From Arenibacter aquaticus (GTDB taxonomy: Bacteria; Bacteroidota; Bacteroidia; Flavobacteriales; Flavobacteriaceae): DNA of 64,000 bases. The position numbers and the translations under genes are program-made. This document shows, piece by piece, positions 55,381 to 63,341 of the stretch. The notes below the pieces were generated by a model. The model was not told the DNA's origin. It ran no database searches and saw only the letters and a list, made by a program, of their open reading frames with translations. The DNA lies in assembly GCF_003957295.1 (NCBI RefSeq), contig NZ_RQPJ01000001.1, positions 248,001 to 312,000 of the forward strand. The letters are read 5' to 3'. Within the stretch, counting starts at the first letter, position 1, and each line of letters begins with the position of its first letter.

Positions 55381-56106
55381 CTATTTCTTGGGACTGTTAA
55401 AAACATGGTCAAAATGTGGTTCCAAATGACGGCGCATAGCATTCCTATAGGTCTCTGGAGTACCTACCTTTAAATTATCCATAAGCATTCTATGGGTCAC
55501 AAACTGCCCAGAGGAATATTGATATTCGGTATTGTTCCTCCTAGCTTCCTGCAGGTATTCATACTCAAAAACAGGCAACAATAGTCGCTGAAATCGCTGA
55601 ACGGTGGGGTTATTGGACATCTGATACAATTTTCCATGAAATGCAATTTCCCTATCCAGGGAAAAGCGATTCTTTTCATAACTGTTTTCTTCTTCCAAGC
55701 TTACAATTTCCTCCAATTCATCCAAATCCTTTTGTGTTTTATGTTCAAAAAGAAAATCGGCAATCCCCATTTCCAAAATGAGTCGGAGTTCAAATAAATT
55801 CCTTATAATATCATCTCCCAAAAGTGTGGGGTCCAGAATACGTTCAAAATTCTTTATTATATCCGGTTGGGTCAAAATCATACCCCTGTGTTTCTTGGAA
55901 TCCACAATCCCCAAAGTCCGCAACCGTAACATGGCTTCCCTAACCACCGTTCTACTCACACCAAATGCTTCGGAAAATTCCAATTCTTTGGGAATGGCAT
56001 CACCAGGTTGTAAATTATTTTCTTTTAAAAACTTTAGGATTCGTATTTCGGCCTTATCAACCAATGATAAGTTTTCCAATGGTTCCAACTTATTCAATTT
56101 ACTCAT
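55381..56106 (-). CDS. GntR/FadR-subfamily regulator, probable sialic acid regulator
   Basis: The 241-residue protein has an N-terminal winged HTH (ELEFSEAFGVSRTVVREAMLR, then KKHRGMIL) and a C-terminal all-helical FCD ligand domain. Probable metal-binding histidines are in DREIAFHGKLYQM, VTHRMLMDNL and RRHLEPHFDHV. FadR-subfamily members include E. coli NanR, which senses sialic acid. It is the only transcription factor in the sialic acid region, and TATGT-N3-ACATA sites occur upstream of itself (56225), SusC 3, nanA and the mutarotase/symporter. Pairing of regulator and site is inference. Repressor versus activator cannot be read from sequence. The operator lies 118 nt upstream of its start. 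Confidence 0.88.
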   Translation of the reverse strand: MSKLNKLEPLENLSLVDKAEIRILKFLKENNLQPGDAIPKELEFSEAFGVSRTVVREAMLRLRTLGIVDSKKHRGMILTQPDIIKNFERILDPTLLGDDIIRNLFELRLILEMGIADFLFEHKTQKDLDELEEIVSLEEENSYEKNRFSLDREIAFHGKLYQMSNNPTVQRFQRLLLPVFEYEYLQEARRNNTEYQYSSGQFVTHRMLMDNLKVGTPETYRNAMRRHLEPHFDHVFNSPKK

Positions 56107-56224
56107 GTGTCATTAAGGTTATAGTTACTGTGCCAACCAACACTATTCTTTTCTTAGGCTACTCAATTTTGTGTAATTTAAGACAATATTACAATTAATT
56201 TATGTTTAACACCTAAACTTGTTT

Positions 56225-56237
56225 TATGTGTTACATA
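56225..56237. promoter_or_regulatory. Sialic acid regulon operator, site 3 (regulator/creatininase-family divergent region)
   Basis: TATGT-GTT-ACATA matches the consensus exactly in both half-sites. It lies between the divergent FadR-type gene (start 56106) and creatininase-family gene (start 56370), where one site could control both. Confidence 0.65.
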
Positions 56238-56369
56238 TATTGCCGATCTGAACAGCTAGCCTGATGCACCAACAGTTTAAATACCAATTATGGTCAACAC
56301 TAACTATTTTTTTCACTGGGACTAGCATTTCGGGTCGTAAATGATCAACCCTTTTAAAAACACCACAAA

Positions 56370-57155
56370 ATGAGCAAACAAACTACATTAGGTCCAAGGC
56401 CATATGTTTTGGGCGAAACCAACTGGAAGACGGTACGGGAACAAACGTACACTGTGGCCATCTTGCCCTGGGGAGCAACAGAGGCCCATAACTATCACCT
56501 ACCCTACGGTACCGATAACATATTGGCAGAAAATGCTGCCATTGCATCTGCAGAAAAGGCATGGAACAAAGGAGCCAAGGTTATTGTACTGCCCAATATT
56601 CCCTTTGGCGTAAATACAGGGCAGATGGATGTTGAACTATGCATAAACATGAATCCCAGTACACAACTGGCCCTATTAAAAGATATAGTTCAGGTACTGG
56701 ACACCCATAATATCCACAAATTGGTTATTGTAAACGGACACGGTGGCAATAATTTTAAACCCATTATCCGGGAACTTAGTATCATATATCCCAAGGTTTT
56801 TGCGTGTGCCTTAAACTGGTGGCAAGCATCTAGACCTAAGGATTTCTTTGAGGAACCCGGAGACCATGCAGGTGAATTGGAAACTGCCGTTACAATGTAC
56901 TTAACACCCACTTTAGTATTGCCTTTGGAACTGGCCGGCGATGGCAATGCCCTAAATTATAAAATTAAAGGTTTACGGGAGGGGTGGGTTACCGCCCAGC
57001 GCAAATGGACGGCCGTAACACAGGATACAGGGGTTGGAAATCCTAAAAAGGCCACAGCCAAAAATGGGAAAGACTTTTTTATATCGGCCACAGATGCCAT
57101 TGCCGAATTTATGATGGAAATGCACGCTGTAAACATAGAAGACATGTACGAATAA
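56370..57155 (+). CDS. Creatininase-family amidohydrolase in the sialic acid region
   Basis: The 261-residue protein has the creatininase fold signatures: VAILPWGATEAHNYHLPYGTD with metal-binding Glu, His and Asp, the loop VNGHGGNNF, and DHAGELETA carrying a further ligand glutamate. Family members hydrolyse cyclic or linear amides such as creatinine and formamidopyrimidines, usually with two metal ions. No signal peptide is present. It is divergent from the FadR-type regulator across an operator-like site and is followed 120 nt later by the mutarotase/symporter gene with its own operator. A hydrolytic role on an N-acyl or lactam form of a sialic acid-related compound is possible but unproven. 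Calling it creatininase in the narrow sense would be unsafe. Confidence 0.82.
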   Translation: MSKQTTLGPRPYVLGETNWKTVREQTYTVAILPWGATEAHNYHLPYGTDNILAENAAIASAEKAWNKGAKVIVLPNIPFGVNTGQMDVELCINMNPSTQLALLKDIVQVLDTHNIHKLVIVNGHGGNNFKPIIRELSIIYPKVFACALNWWQASRPKDFFEEPGDHAGELETAVTMYLTPTLVLPLELAGDGNALNYKIKGLREGWVTAQRKWTAVTQDTGVGNPKKATAKNGKDFFISATDAIAEFMMEMHAVNIEDMYE

Positions 57156-57215
57156 CGACATGTACACCTTGTATATCAGCAAACAACTATGTTAAAAAAG
57201 TAAGACATCAATCAA

Positions 57216-57228
57216 TATGTATTACATA
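57216..57228. promoter_or_regulatory. Sialic acid regulon operator, site 4 (mutarotase/symporter)
   Basis: TATGT-ATT-ACATA matches the consensus exactly. It is part of a larger 20-bp inverted repeat at 57216-57235 with 9-bp arms TATGTATTA and TAATACATA, so a second overlapping half-site is present. It lies 47 nt upstream of the start codon. Confidence 0.7.
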
Positions 57229-57243
57229 ATACATAAAATTAAG

Positions 57244-57250
57244 TATCTTG
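57244..57250 (+). promoter_or_regulatory. Promoter -7-like element of the mutarotase/symporter gene
   Basis: TATCTTG lies 15 nt downstream of the operator, the same element at the same spacing as upstream of SusC 3. It would leave a leader of about 15-20 nt before the ATG at 57276. Confidence 0.35.
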
Positions 57251-57275
57251 CGATACGATAATTAATTTCCATCCA

Positions 57276-59897
57276 ATGAGTGCATCCAAGAGCATTATAA
57301 TCTTAGTCTTAACCTTACTTTCCAGTTTACCGGCTCTGGCCAAAGACAGTTTAAACCTCACTACCTCACAGCTACCGGATCTTCCCGCACCAACAGCTAA
57401 TACAAAATCCATTGGTTTTGCCGGAATGTTTGGAGGCATGGAAGACGGGGCGCTCATTGCTGCCGGTGGCGCCAATTTTCCAGAGGCCCTACCTTGGAAA
57501 GGAGGACAAAAAACTTGGAGCGATCAAATATATTATCTTAGGGATAATCTGTGGCATATATCCTCTACAACCTTACCTCGGCCCTTGGCTTATGGCGCAT
57601 CGGTAACAACTCCTGATGGCATAGTATGCATTGGAGGAAACAACGCCCAGCGTAGCAGCAAGGATGTATTCTTGTTGGATTTCGACCCTGTCACAACTAA
57701 TATTCGCATTGTAGATTACCCAGCCCTCCCCCACCCCTTATCCCATACCACTGCCGTTCTACATGAAGACCATATATACGTTGTAGGTGGAATATCCCAA
57801 GGAAATAGCACCAATTATTTTTTTAGATTGGACCTCAAAACAAAATCTGCCTGGGAACGCCTCCCTGACTTTCCCGGCTCCCCAAGGGCCTTGCATACGG
57901 CTGTTATCCAAGAAGCTTCGGAGGCCAAAAAAATATTTGTTATTGGCGGCAGAAATGAAAAGCCGGGAAAAGTTTCTGAAACCCCTACCAATTACCTGTC
58001 GTATAATCTAAAAACCAACAGCTGGACATTGGAAGATGACATTCGCATAGGTCAGGACACCATAGTACTAATGGGCGCATCTGCTCAGGCAAAAGGGTCC
58101 ATGCATATCTTGGTCTACGGTGGCTCCAATGAAAAACCATTTACACAACTTGAGGAATATGGTCTTAGCATAGAAAAGGAAAAGAACGACTCCATAAAAA
58201 AGAAGTTGATCTTGGAGCGTAATAAACTTTTGGACGAACATCCCGGTTTTAGCAAGAATATTATTGCCTACAATACCATCACTAAGCAATGGTTTACACA
58301 CCAAGCCCTTGATCAGCCTATCCCCGTTACCGCCCTTTCTCTTCATGATGAAGAGGATTTTATAATTGTTTCTGGAGAGGTTTCTCCGGGCATCCGCACA
58401 CCTGGCATCCTTAAATTTCGCAATGTGGAGGCCGCCCATCCCTTTGGCTTAATAAATTATGGTGTATTGGCAGCCTACTTAGCCGTTTCTGTGCTTATTG
58501 GCCTATACTTTTCAAGGAAACAACGTTCCACAGAGGATTACTTTACAGGGGGGGGACGCATCCCTTGGTGGGCTTCTGGTTTAAGTGTATTTGGAACACT
58601 CTTAAGTGCCATTACATTTATGGCCATTCCAGCCAAGGCCTTTATTACAGACTGGTCTTATTTTATGTTAAACATGACCGCCATACTAATAACCCCGGTT
58701 ATCGCCTATTTGTTTATCCCCTATTTTGCCAGGCTAAACATCACTACAGCCTATGAATTTCTGGAGAACAGGTTTAATTACGCGGCAAGGGCACTGGGCA
58801 GTTTATCCTTTATACTTTTCCAATTGGGAAGGATAGGGATAGTATTGTTATTGCCATCGCTGGCTATTTCCATAGTTACGGCAATCCCCGTGGAAGCCTG
58901 TATTCTTATAATGGGCGTATTATGCATTATTTACACCGCATTTGGCGGAATTGAGGCAGTGGTTTGGACCGATGTATTGCAGGTTGTAGTACTAATGGGA
59001 GGCAGTATATTGGCCGTGTTTTGGATTCTCTTCCACACGGAATCATCCTTTGGCGAAATGATAACTCACGCTTCGGACATGAATAAGTTTAACATCATGA
59101 ATACGGATTTCAATTTTACCGATTCTACCTTTTGGGTGGTCTTTATTGGTGGTTTGGCATCTGCTTTAGTGACCCAAGGTACAGATCAGACCATTGTACA
59201 GCGTTATTTAACCAGTAGAAATGTAAAGGATTCCCAGAAAACAGTTTTCACCAATGCCTTTTTAACCCTGCCGGCAACCATAATATTTTTCGGAATTGGC
59301 ACACTTCTTTTTATGTTTTATACCGAGATGCCAGGTAGACTATCCCCCGCTATAAGCAATAACGATTCCATCTTTCCTTGGTACATAGTAAAAGAACTTC
59401 CTACAGGTATATCCGGCCTTTTGATAGCAGGTATATTTTCTGCTGCCATGTCCAGTATTAGTAGTAGTTTAAATTCTGTTTCAACGGCATTCTGTAGTGA
59501 TTTTTACAAACATTTTAGTCCTGGTATATCAGATTTAAGGCTACTCCGTATTGCAAGGCTGGCCACGATAGTCACGGGAATCGTGGGTGTTTTGTTTGCA
59601 CTATGGATGGCGAACTCCAATATTAAATCCCTTTGGGATGAATTTTATAGATATTTAGGCTTGTTCACCGGAGGTTTGGGCGGCATGTTCCTTTTGGGAA
59701 TGCTTACCAAAAGAGCTAATGCGGCGGGTACTTTGACCGGTTTTGTTGCAAGTGGTTTTTTAATCTATTACATCAGTAACTACACGGAGATAAACTTTTT
59801 AATGTATGCCTTTTTTGGATTGGTATCCTGCTACCTTTTAGGGTATTTATTTAGCTTTGTGTTTGGGTCACAACGACCAATAGCCACAAAGAACTAA
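57276..59897 (+). CDS. Fused sialic acid mutarotase (NanM-like kelch domain) and sodium/solute symporter
   Basis: The 873-residue protein joins two functions. After a signal peptide (IIILVLTLLSSLPALA), residues about 30-385 form a kelch-type propeller of the NanM, cyclically permuted mutarotase type, with repeats such as ALIAAGGANFP, GIVCIGGNNAQ, HIYVVGGISQG, KIFVIGGRNEK and HILVYGGSNEK. Residues about 390-865 form an SSS-family Na+ symporter, with YFTGGGRIPWWASGLSVFGT and the sodium-site region IFSAAMSSISSSLNSVSTAF. The propeller would sit in the periplasm, convert alpha- to beta-anomers or reverse, and pass sugar to its own transporter. The fusion replaces separate NanM and NanT genes. A G8 tract at 58548-58555 lies shortly after the junction. 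An operator and promoter-like element precede the gene. Confidence 0.9.
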   Translation: MSASKSIIILVLTLLSSLPALAKDSLNLTTSQLPDLPAPTANTKSIGFAGMFGGMEDGALIAAGGANFPEALPWKGGQKTWSDQIYYLRDNLWHISSTTLPRPLAYGASVTTPDGIVCIGGNNAQRSSKDVFLLDFDPVTTNIRIVDYPALPHPLSHTTAVLHEDHIYVVGGISQGNSTNYFFRLDLKTKSAWERLPDFPGSPRALHTAVIQEASEAKKIFVIGGRNEKPGKVSETPTNYLSYNLKTNSWTLEDDIRIGQDTIVLMGASAQAKGSMHILVYGGSNEKPFTQLEEYGLSIEKEKNDSIKKKLILERNKLLDEHPGFSKNIIAYNTITKQWFTHQALDQPIPVTALSLHDEEDFIIVSGEVSPGIRTPGILKFRNVEAAHPFGLINYGVLAAYLAVSVLIGLYFSRKQRSTEDYFTGGGRIPWWASGLSVFGTLLSAITFMAIPAKAFITDWSYFMLNMTAILITPVIAYLFIPYFARLNITTAYEFLENRFNYAARALGSLSFILFQLGRIGIVLLLPSLAISIVTAIPVEACILIMGVLCIIYTAFGGIEAVVWTDVLQVVVLMGGSILAVFWILFHTESSFGEMITHASDMNKFNIMNTDFNFTDSTFWVVFIGGLASALVTQGTDQTIVQRYLTSRNVKDSQKTVFTNAFLTLPATIIFFGIGTLLFMFYTEMPGRLSPAISNNDSIFPWYIVKELPTGISGLLIAGIFSAAMSSISSSLNSVSTAFCSDFYKHFSPGISDLRLLRIARLATIVTGIVGVLFALWMANSNIKSLWDEFYRYLGLFTGGLGGMFLLGMLTKRANAAGTLTGFVASGFLIYYISNYTEINFLMYAFFGLVSCYLLGYLFSFVFGSQRPIATKN

Positions 59898-59958
59898 AAC
59901 CGACTTTTATATTTAAATACCCTATTCTGCTTAGATCTTGTGGTCACTGCCCGTGGTT

Positions 59959-60867
59959 TTATTTGGAAAGCAGTTGTAGTTCACTCGTTCTGCTGAAATC
60001 CTCCTTTTTTAATTTCCACCGTCTGTGGCTCCATAACCACAATTCCGGTGCATAATGAATGGCCTGCTCCAAGAGTTTGGCATATTTTTCCAAAATCCCA
60101 TAATTGTTCCTGCTATTTATATGGTCGTCTATTATGTAAAACTCCAATTCGTAATAACCTCTTCGCAACTTTCTAAAAAAAGGGAACAACACCACCTGAT
60201 CTGTTTTCTTGGCAATCTTATCGGCTCCAATAAAAAAGGCAGTATCCTGATTGAGAAAATGGCACCAATACTTGCTGCTGATTTTGGTCGGACTCTGATC
60301 TCCGATCATGCAATTCAGAGTAAGTACCTTATTTCGATGATTTTCAATTATAGTCCTATACCCTTTGTCCGACTCCACACAATTCACACCAAAACGTTCC
60401 CTCATTATTCTGAACAACCCATCAAAGTAATTATTTTTGATAGGTTTATAAAATGTATTGGAGCTATAGGGAAACATCAAAGGTAAAAACACCAACCATT
60501 CCCAATTACCTTGATGGGCGGTGTACAGAAGAATACTACGTTGTTCTTCAACATATTTCTGGATCAACTCAGGATTCTTAATCCGTAATCGCTTTTTTAT
60601 AGTCTTCTCCCGTATCGTTAATCGCTTAAAGGATTCTAGCACTATATCGCACAAATGTCTGTAAAAATCCTTGGCAATTTGCTCTATTTCAGATTCGCTC
60701 TTTACAGGAAAAGCGTTACGTAGGTTGGTGTATACTACTTTTCTACGATACCCTATTACATAATACAACAGTACGTACAAAACATCCGACATCCAATACA
60801 ACAACCACATTGGAAGTACGGAAACCAAGTAAAATGGTATAAATTTAACTCTAGATAGATACTTCAT
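59959..60867 (-). CDS. Lipid A biosynthesis lauroyl/myristoyl-type acyltransferase
   Basis: The 302-residue protein belongs to the LpxL/HtrB acyltransferase family. It has an N-terminal membrane segment (FYLVSVLPMWLLYWMSDVLYVLLYYVIGY), the catalytic motif YTAHQGNWEW (the Hx4E form of this family), and SNTFYKPIKNNYFD with the arginine-rich region around MRERFGVN. It adds a secondary acyl chain to lipid A at the inner membrane. It is convergent with the mutarotase/symporter gene (61-nt gap) and is not part of the sialic acid regulon. The length is usual for Bacteroidetes members. Confidence 0.88.
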   Translation of the reverse strand: MKYLSRVKFIPFYLVSVLPMWLLYWMSDVLYVLLYYVIGYRRKVVYTNLRNAFPVKSESEIEQIAKDFYRHLCDIVLESFKRLTIREKTIKKRLRIKNPELIQKYVEEQRSILLYTAHQGNWEWLVFLPLMFPYSSNTFYKPIKNNYFDGLFRIMRERFGVNCVESDKGYRTIIENHRNKVLTLNCMIGDQSPTKISSKYWCHFLNQDTAFFIGADKIAKKTDQVVLFPFFRKLRRGYYELEFYIIDDHINSRNNYGILEKYAKLLEQAIHYAPELWLWSHRRWKLKKEDFSRTSELQLLSK

Positions 60868-60929
60868 TATATATCCACATAAGTTCCTTAAATAAAGACC
60901 CCGCGCACAAACACATTATGGTCTCTCCA

Positions 60930-61460
60930 TTAAAAAGCCCTAAAACTAAATTTCTGGCCTCCCACTGATGCATCTGCCATAAGACCCGCCTTGGGCAAAA
61001 CAAAAACGGCCACGCCATCCTTGTATTTTGCATTAAGGGCGATCCCGGATTTGAGGGCTACGGCAGACACCTCTGCCGCAAAGCTAAAATTGCCCTCTTT
61101 AAATTCGTTCAGTGCCTTATCATCCTCAAAAAATATCACTTCAATTATTGCCTGACCCCCGGCCTGTAAGCCTATATTCAATTTTTTAAGTCCCGCAACC
61201 CCTATAAGCGTGCCATCTTCATATACGGCACCGTTCCCCGAGGCTCCTCCTACTACAAATCCTCCCTTGCCCACATTGGGAAAAATGACATAACCCGCCG
61301 ACTCATCAAACAACTTCTGTAGACCGGAATGGGCCATTATCAAAGTTTTCTTTGCCTCTGTTGCATCATTCACAATCTTTTTGTCCTTTTTGGTCTGCGA
61401 AGTGGCTACATCCGTAACCAATAATGCAAAAACTATGGTAATTAATTTTATTATTTTCAT
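60930..61460 (-). CDS. SYLF-domain (YSC84-like) secreted lipid-binding protein
   Basis: The 176-residue product has a signal peptide (MKIIKLITIVFALLVTDVATSQ) followed by a SYLF domain with SAGYVIFPNVGKGGFVVGGASGNGAVYEDG, IGLQAGGQAIIEVIFF and a C-terminal GLMADASVGGQKFSF. Eukaryotic SYLF proteins bind lipids and actin. Bacterial ones are secreted or periplasmic and of unknown role, sometimes linked to the envelope. It ends 62 nt before the acyltransferase start on the same strand, so the two may be co-transcribed, which would fit an envelope role. Confidence 0.85.
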   Translation of the reverse strand: MKIIKLITIVFALLVTDVATSQTKKDKKIVNDATEAKKTLIMAHSGLQKLFDESAGYVIFPNVGKGGFVVGGASGNGAVYEDGTLIGVAGLKKLNIGLQAGGQAIIEVIFFEDDKALNEFKEGNFSFAAEVSAVALKSGIALNAKYKDGVAVFVLPKAGLMADASVGGQKFSFRAF

Positions 61461-61857
61461 TTTAATATGATTTAGTACTATTTGTACCTCAAAATTATAA
61501 ATACTTACACATCAGTAGAAAGTTTGCAGTAGCAAGAATTTGCAAACACCTTAACAGACATCTAAGTTAATCATTTACAATGAATTACATATCTACAACA
61601 TCTATAACAACCTGACTCCCCAATAAATTTTCATTATTAGGAAAAGACAAATAAATTACGGCCCAAAGTGACCCACATCATTTACAATGCTGTTCCGTTT
61701 ATGTAATTTTATTGTCATTGATATCCTGACCCACCCGCTTACCTTGCAGTAGCCTCCCTGCACTGGTTTAAACATAATACGGAAGCTTTTTAGAGGATAT
61801 GTCCAGCTACAGATTAAAATGACCTAAATATCATATAGAATTTAAAAATAAAACATC
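61461..61857. other. Divergent spacer between the SYLF gene and the coiled-coil gene
   Basis: AT-rich spacer with no supported ORF or hairpin. It must hold the promoters of both neighbours. Confidence 0.5.
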
Positions 61858-62301
61858 ATGAACACCCAAAACAAAAAAAGCCACTATATGAAATGGCTAG
61901 ACCCTGGACAAATGCACAGGGCCAGCGTACAGTGGATGTCCGAATTAAAATTTACCCGTGACGAACAGTTATTCTTGAACGACCTAGTAAAAGAGTACAC
62001 CCTACCCCTTACGGACTCGGAAATTTTTGGTGAGAGCCAAGATATTATAGGAGCTATCCTGAGCGCTGAAAAAGAGGTAGTTCTGTTACTTAAAAAGGTA
62101 CAGGCCCATGAAAATAAACTGCAGGTTATGTTGGACAATGTGGACCAACTGCAACAGGAGAAAGCTTATATAGCATCCCATTGGAAAATACAGTCAGAAA
62201 TAAACGATTACCTAACCGGGTATAGAACGGTAAAAGCCAAACTTTTTAAACTGGTTTCCATGGTGATGAAAAAGGATAAAAATAAATACTTACTTCATTA
62301 A
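61858..62301 (+). CDS. Hypothetical protein, coiled-coil, soluble
   Basis: The 147-residue product is not recognised. It has no signal peptide or membrane segment. The N-terminal third (MKWLDPGQMHRASVQWMSELK) is followed by long charged helices (residues about 60-110, with LSAEKEVVLLLKKVQAHENKL and a glutamine/glutamate-rich stretch) that look like a coiled coil, then a basic C-terminus (VMKKDKNKYLLH). It is preceded by a good start context and a plausible AT-rich promoter region. It lies between envelope-related genes, but no function is proposed. Codon use looks like its neighbours. Confidence 0.65.
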   Translation: MNTQNKKSHYMKWLDPGQMHRASVQWMSELKFTRDEQLFLNDLVKEYTLPLTDSEIFGESQDIIGAILSAEKEVVLLLKKVQAHENKLQVMLDNVDQLQQEKAYIASHWKIQSEINDYLTGYRTVKAKLFKLVSMVMKKDKNKYLLH

Positions 62302-62693
62302 GCTGCCACATCCAGTCTTTAGCTATTTCCAAGGTACAGAAATAAGTATGGCCACATCCCAGTACCCCCTTTACCCCAATTGCATTCCTTTCTTTTTTAT
62401 AACAGGGGTTGCAGCCACCTTTTTGGGCCTCAAAAGTATATTTCATAATACCTGCCCCTAATCTTTTCCCTTCTTTTAGAACTGTTCCTTACATTGTTCC
62501 CACTCCCTTACATATGCCCTTATCCTAGCTTCCCAATTACCTCTAACACAGTATTCAAAATGGACAAACTAAAAATTAACAAAGTTTGGGTCTGAATTGT
62601 AATTTAATTAAGAGTTTTTGGAACAGGCTTTGTGTGTAAAATAACCACTAAAGATCTTTCTGATCCTTAGACAAGTTGAAATAAATTAATACT
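62302..62693. other. Non-coding spacer
   Basis: No supported gene was seen here. A minus-strand ORF at 62246-62446 is cysteine-bearing but overlaps the end of the coiled-coil gene and has no recognisable domain. Confidence 0.4.
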
Positions 62694-62816
62694 ATGGAAA
62701 TTATAACCCAAATTGAAAAGCTCATAGATAACAACCCTTATATATCTATCGTATTTTGTCTGCTTATTGCCTTGGTACTAATTACCTACAAAGTAGTTAA
62801 GGGAGGAAAAGCATAA
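62694..62816 (+). CDS. Micro-protein A: 40-residue single-pass membrane peptide
   Basis: ATG at 62694 opens a 40-residue frame ending with TAA at 62814-62816. It has a short amphipathic N-terminus (MEIITQIEKLIDNNP), one hydrophobic helix (ISIVFCLLIALVLITY) and a basic tail (KVVKGGKA), so the positive side faces the cytoplasm. A second 41-residue frame at 63114-63239 repeats the same plan, with the shared segments LI..NP.ISI, CLLIAL and LITY. Conservation between the two copies is good evidence that both are translated. Function unknown. Confidence 0.65.
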   Translation: MEIITQIEKLIDNNPYISIVFCLLIALVLITYKVVKGGKA

Positions 62817-62927
62817 CATAAGTCTTCATACTGTTAACCCAGACCTCGAATTATTGGTCCCGGCAGCATATCCTAACCCCTGCCCACACCTCTGTTCTTC
62901 TTCCCCATTAAGCGGTTTAGGTTTTAG

Positions 62928-62989
62928 CCCCGCAATTAATTCGGGAGAAGATACTTTGTGGACACATCATGGATTCAATCATTGCGGGG
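62928..62989 (+). terminator. Long-loop hairpin downstream of micro-protein A
   Basis: CCCCGCAAT (62928-62936) pairs with ATTGCGGGG (62981-62989), followed by T4 on the plus strand. The 44-nt loop is long for a simple terminator, so a small structured RNA is an alternative. Confidence 0.45.
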
Positions 62990-63113
62990 TTTTAACAATT
63001 TTTATGATGGTTTTCAATAATATTTAAGAAAGAAAAAAAGCAACCTTTAGCCCTTACCATATCTATGATGTACGAACGTAATTAATACTTAAAACTTTAA
63101 ATAAATACAATTT

Positions 63114-63239
63114 ATGGACCTATTATCCTCAATTTTGCAACTTATAGAGCGTAATCCTTTTATATCCATCACATTATGTCTTTTAATAGCATTGGGTCTG
63201 ATCACCTATGAAATAGTTAGAAAAAAATCCTTTAAATAA
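63114..63239 (+). CDS. Micro-protein B: 41-residue single-pass membrane peptide, paralogue of A
   Basis: ATG at 63114 opens a 41-residue frame ending with TAA at 63237-63239. The plan matches micro-protein A: MDLLSSILQLIERNP, then the helix ISITLCLLIALGLITY and a basic tail EIVRKKSFK. Both start codons are preceded by a similar AT-rich context (ATAAAT... shortly before ATG). The pair looks like a local duplication. Function unknown. Candidates include a membrane-active peptide, a small toxin or a regulator of a membrane complex. Confidence 0.65.
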   Translation: MDLLSSILQLIERNPFISITLCLLIALGLITYEIVRKKSFK

Positions 63240-63341
63240 AAGGTTCAGTGTAATTCTCCGCTAGGGTGAAGAATTAAGCTATTAGCCTTTAATTCATAAG
63301 TTTTAAACAAAGTATTCGTAGTAGCGTTATAATGAAATCTA

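Noticed and set aside
62246-62446. Minus-strand 66-residue ORF with several cysteines
   Set aside because: It overlaps the end of the coiled-coil gene on the other strand, has no recognisable domain or upstream signal, and its C-terminal part is the antisense of coding DNA.
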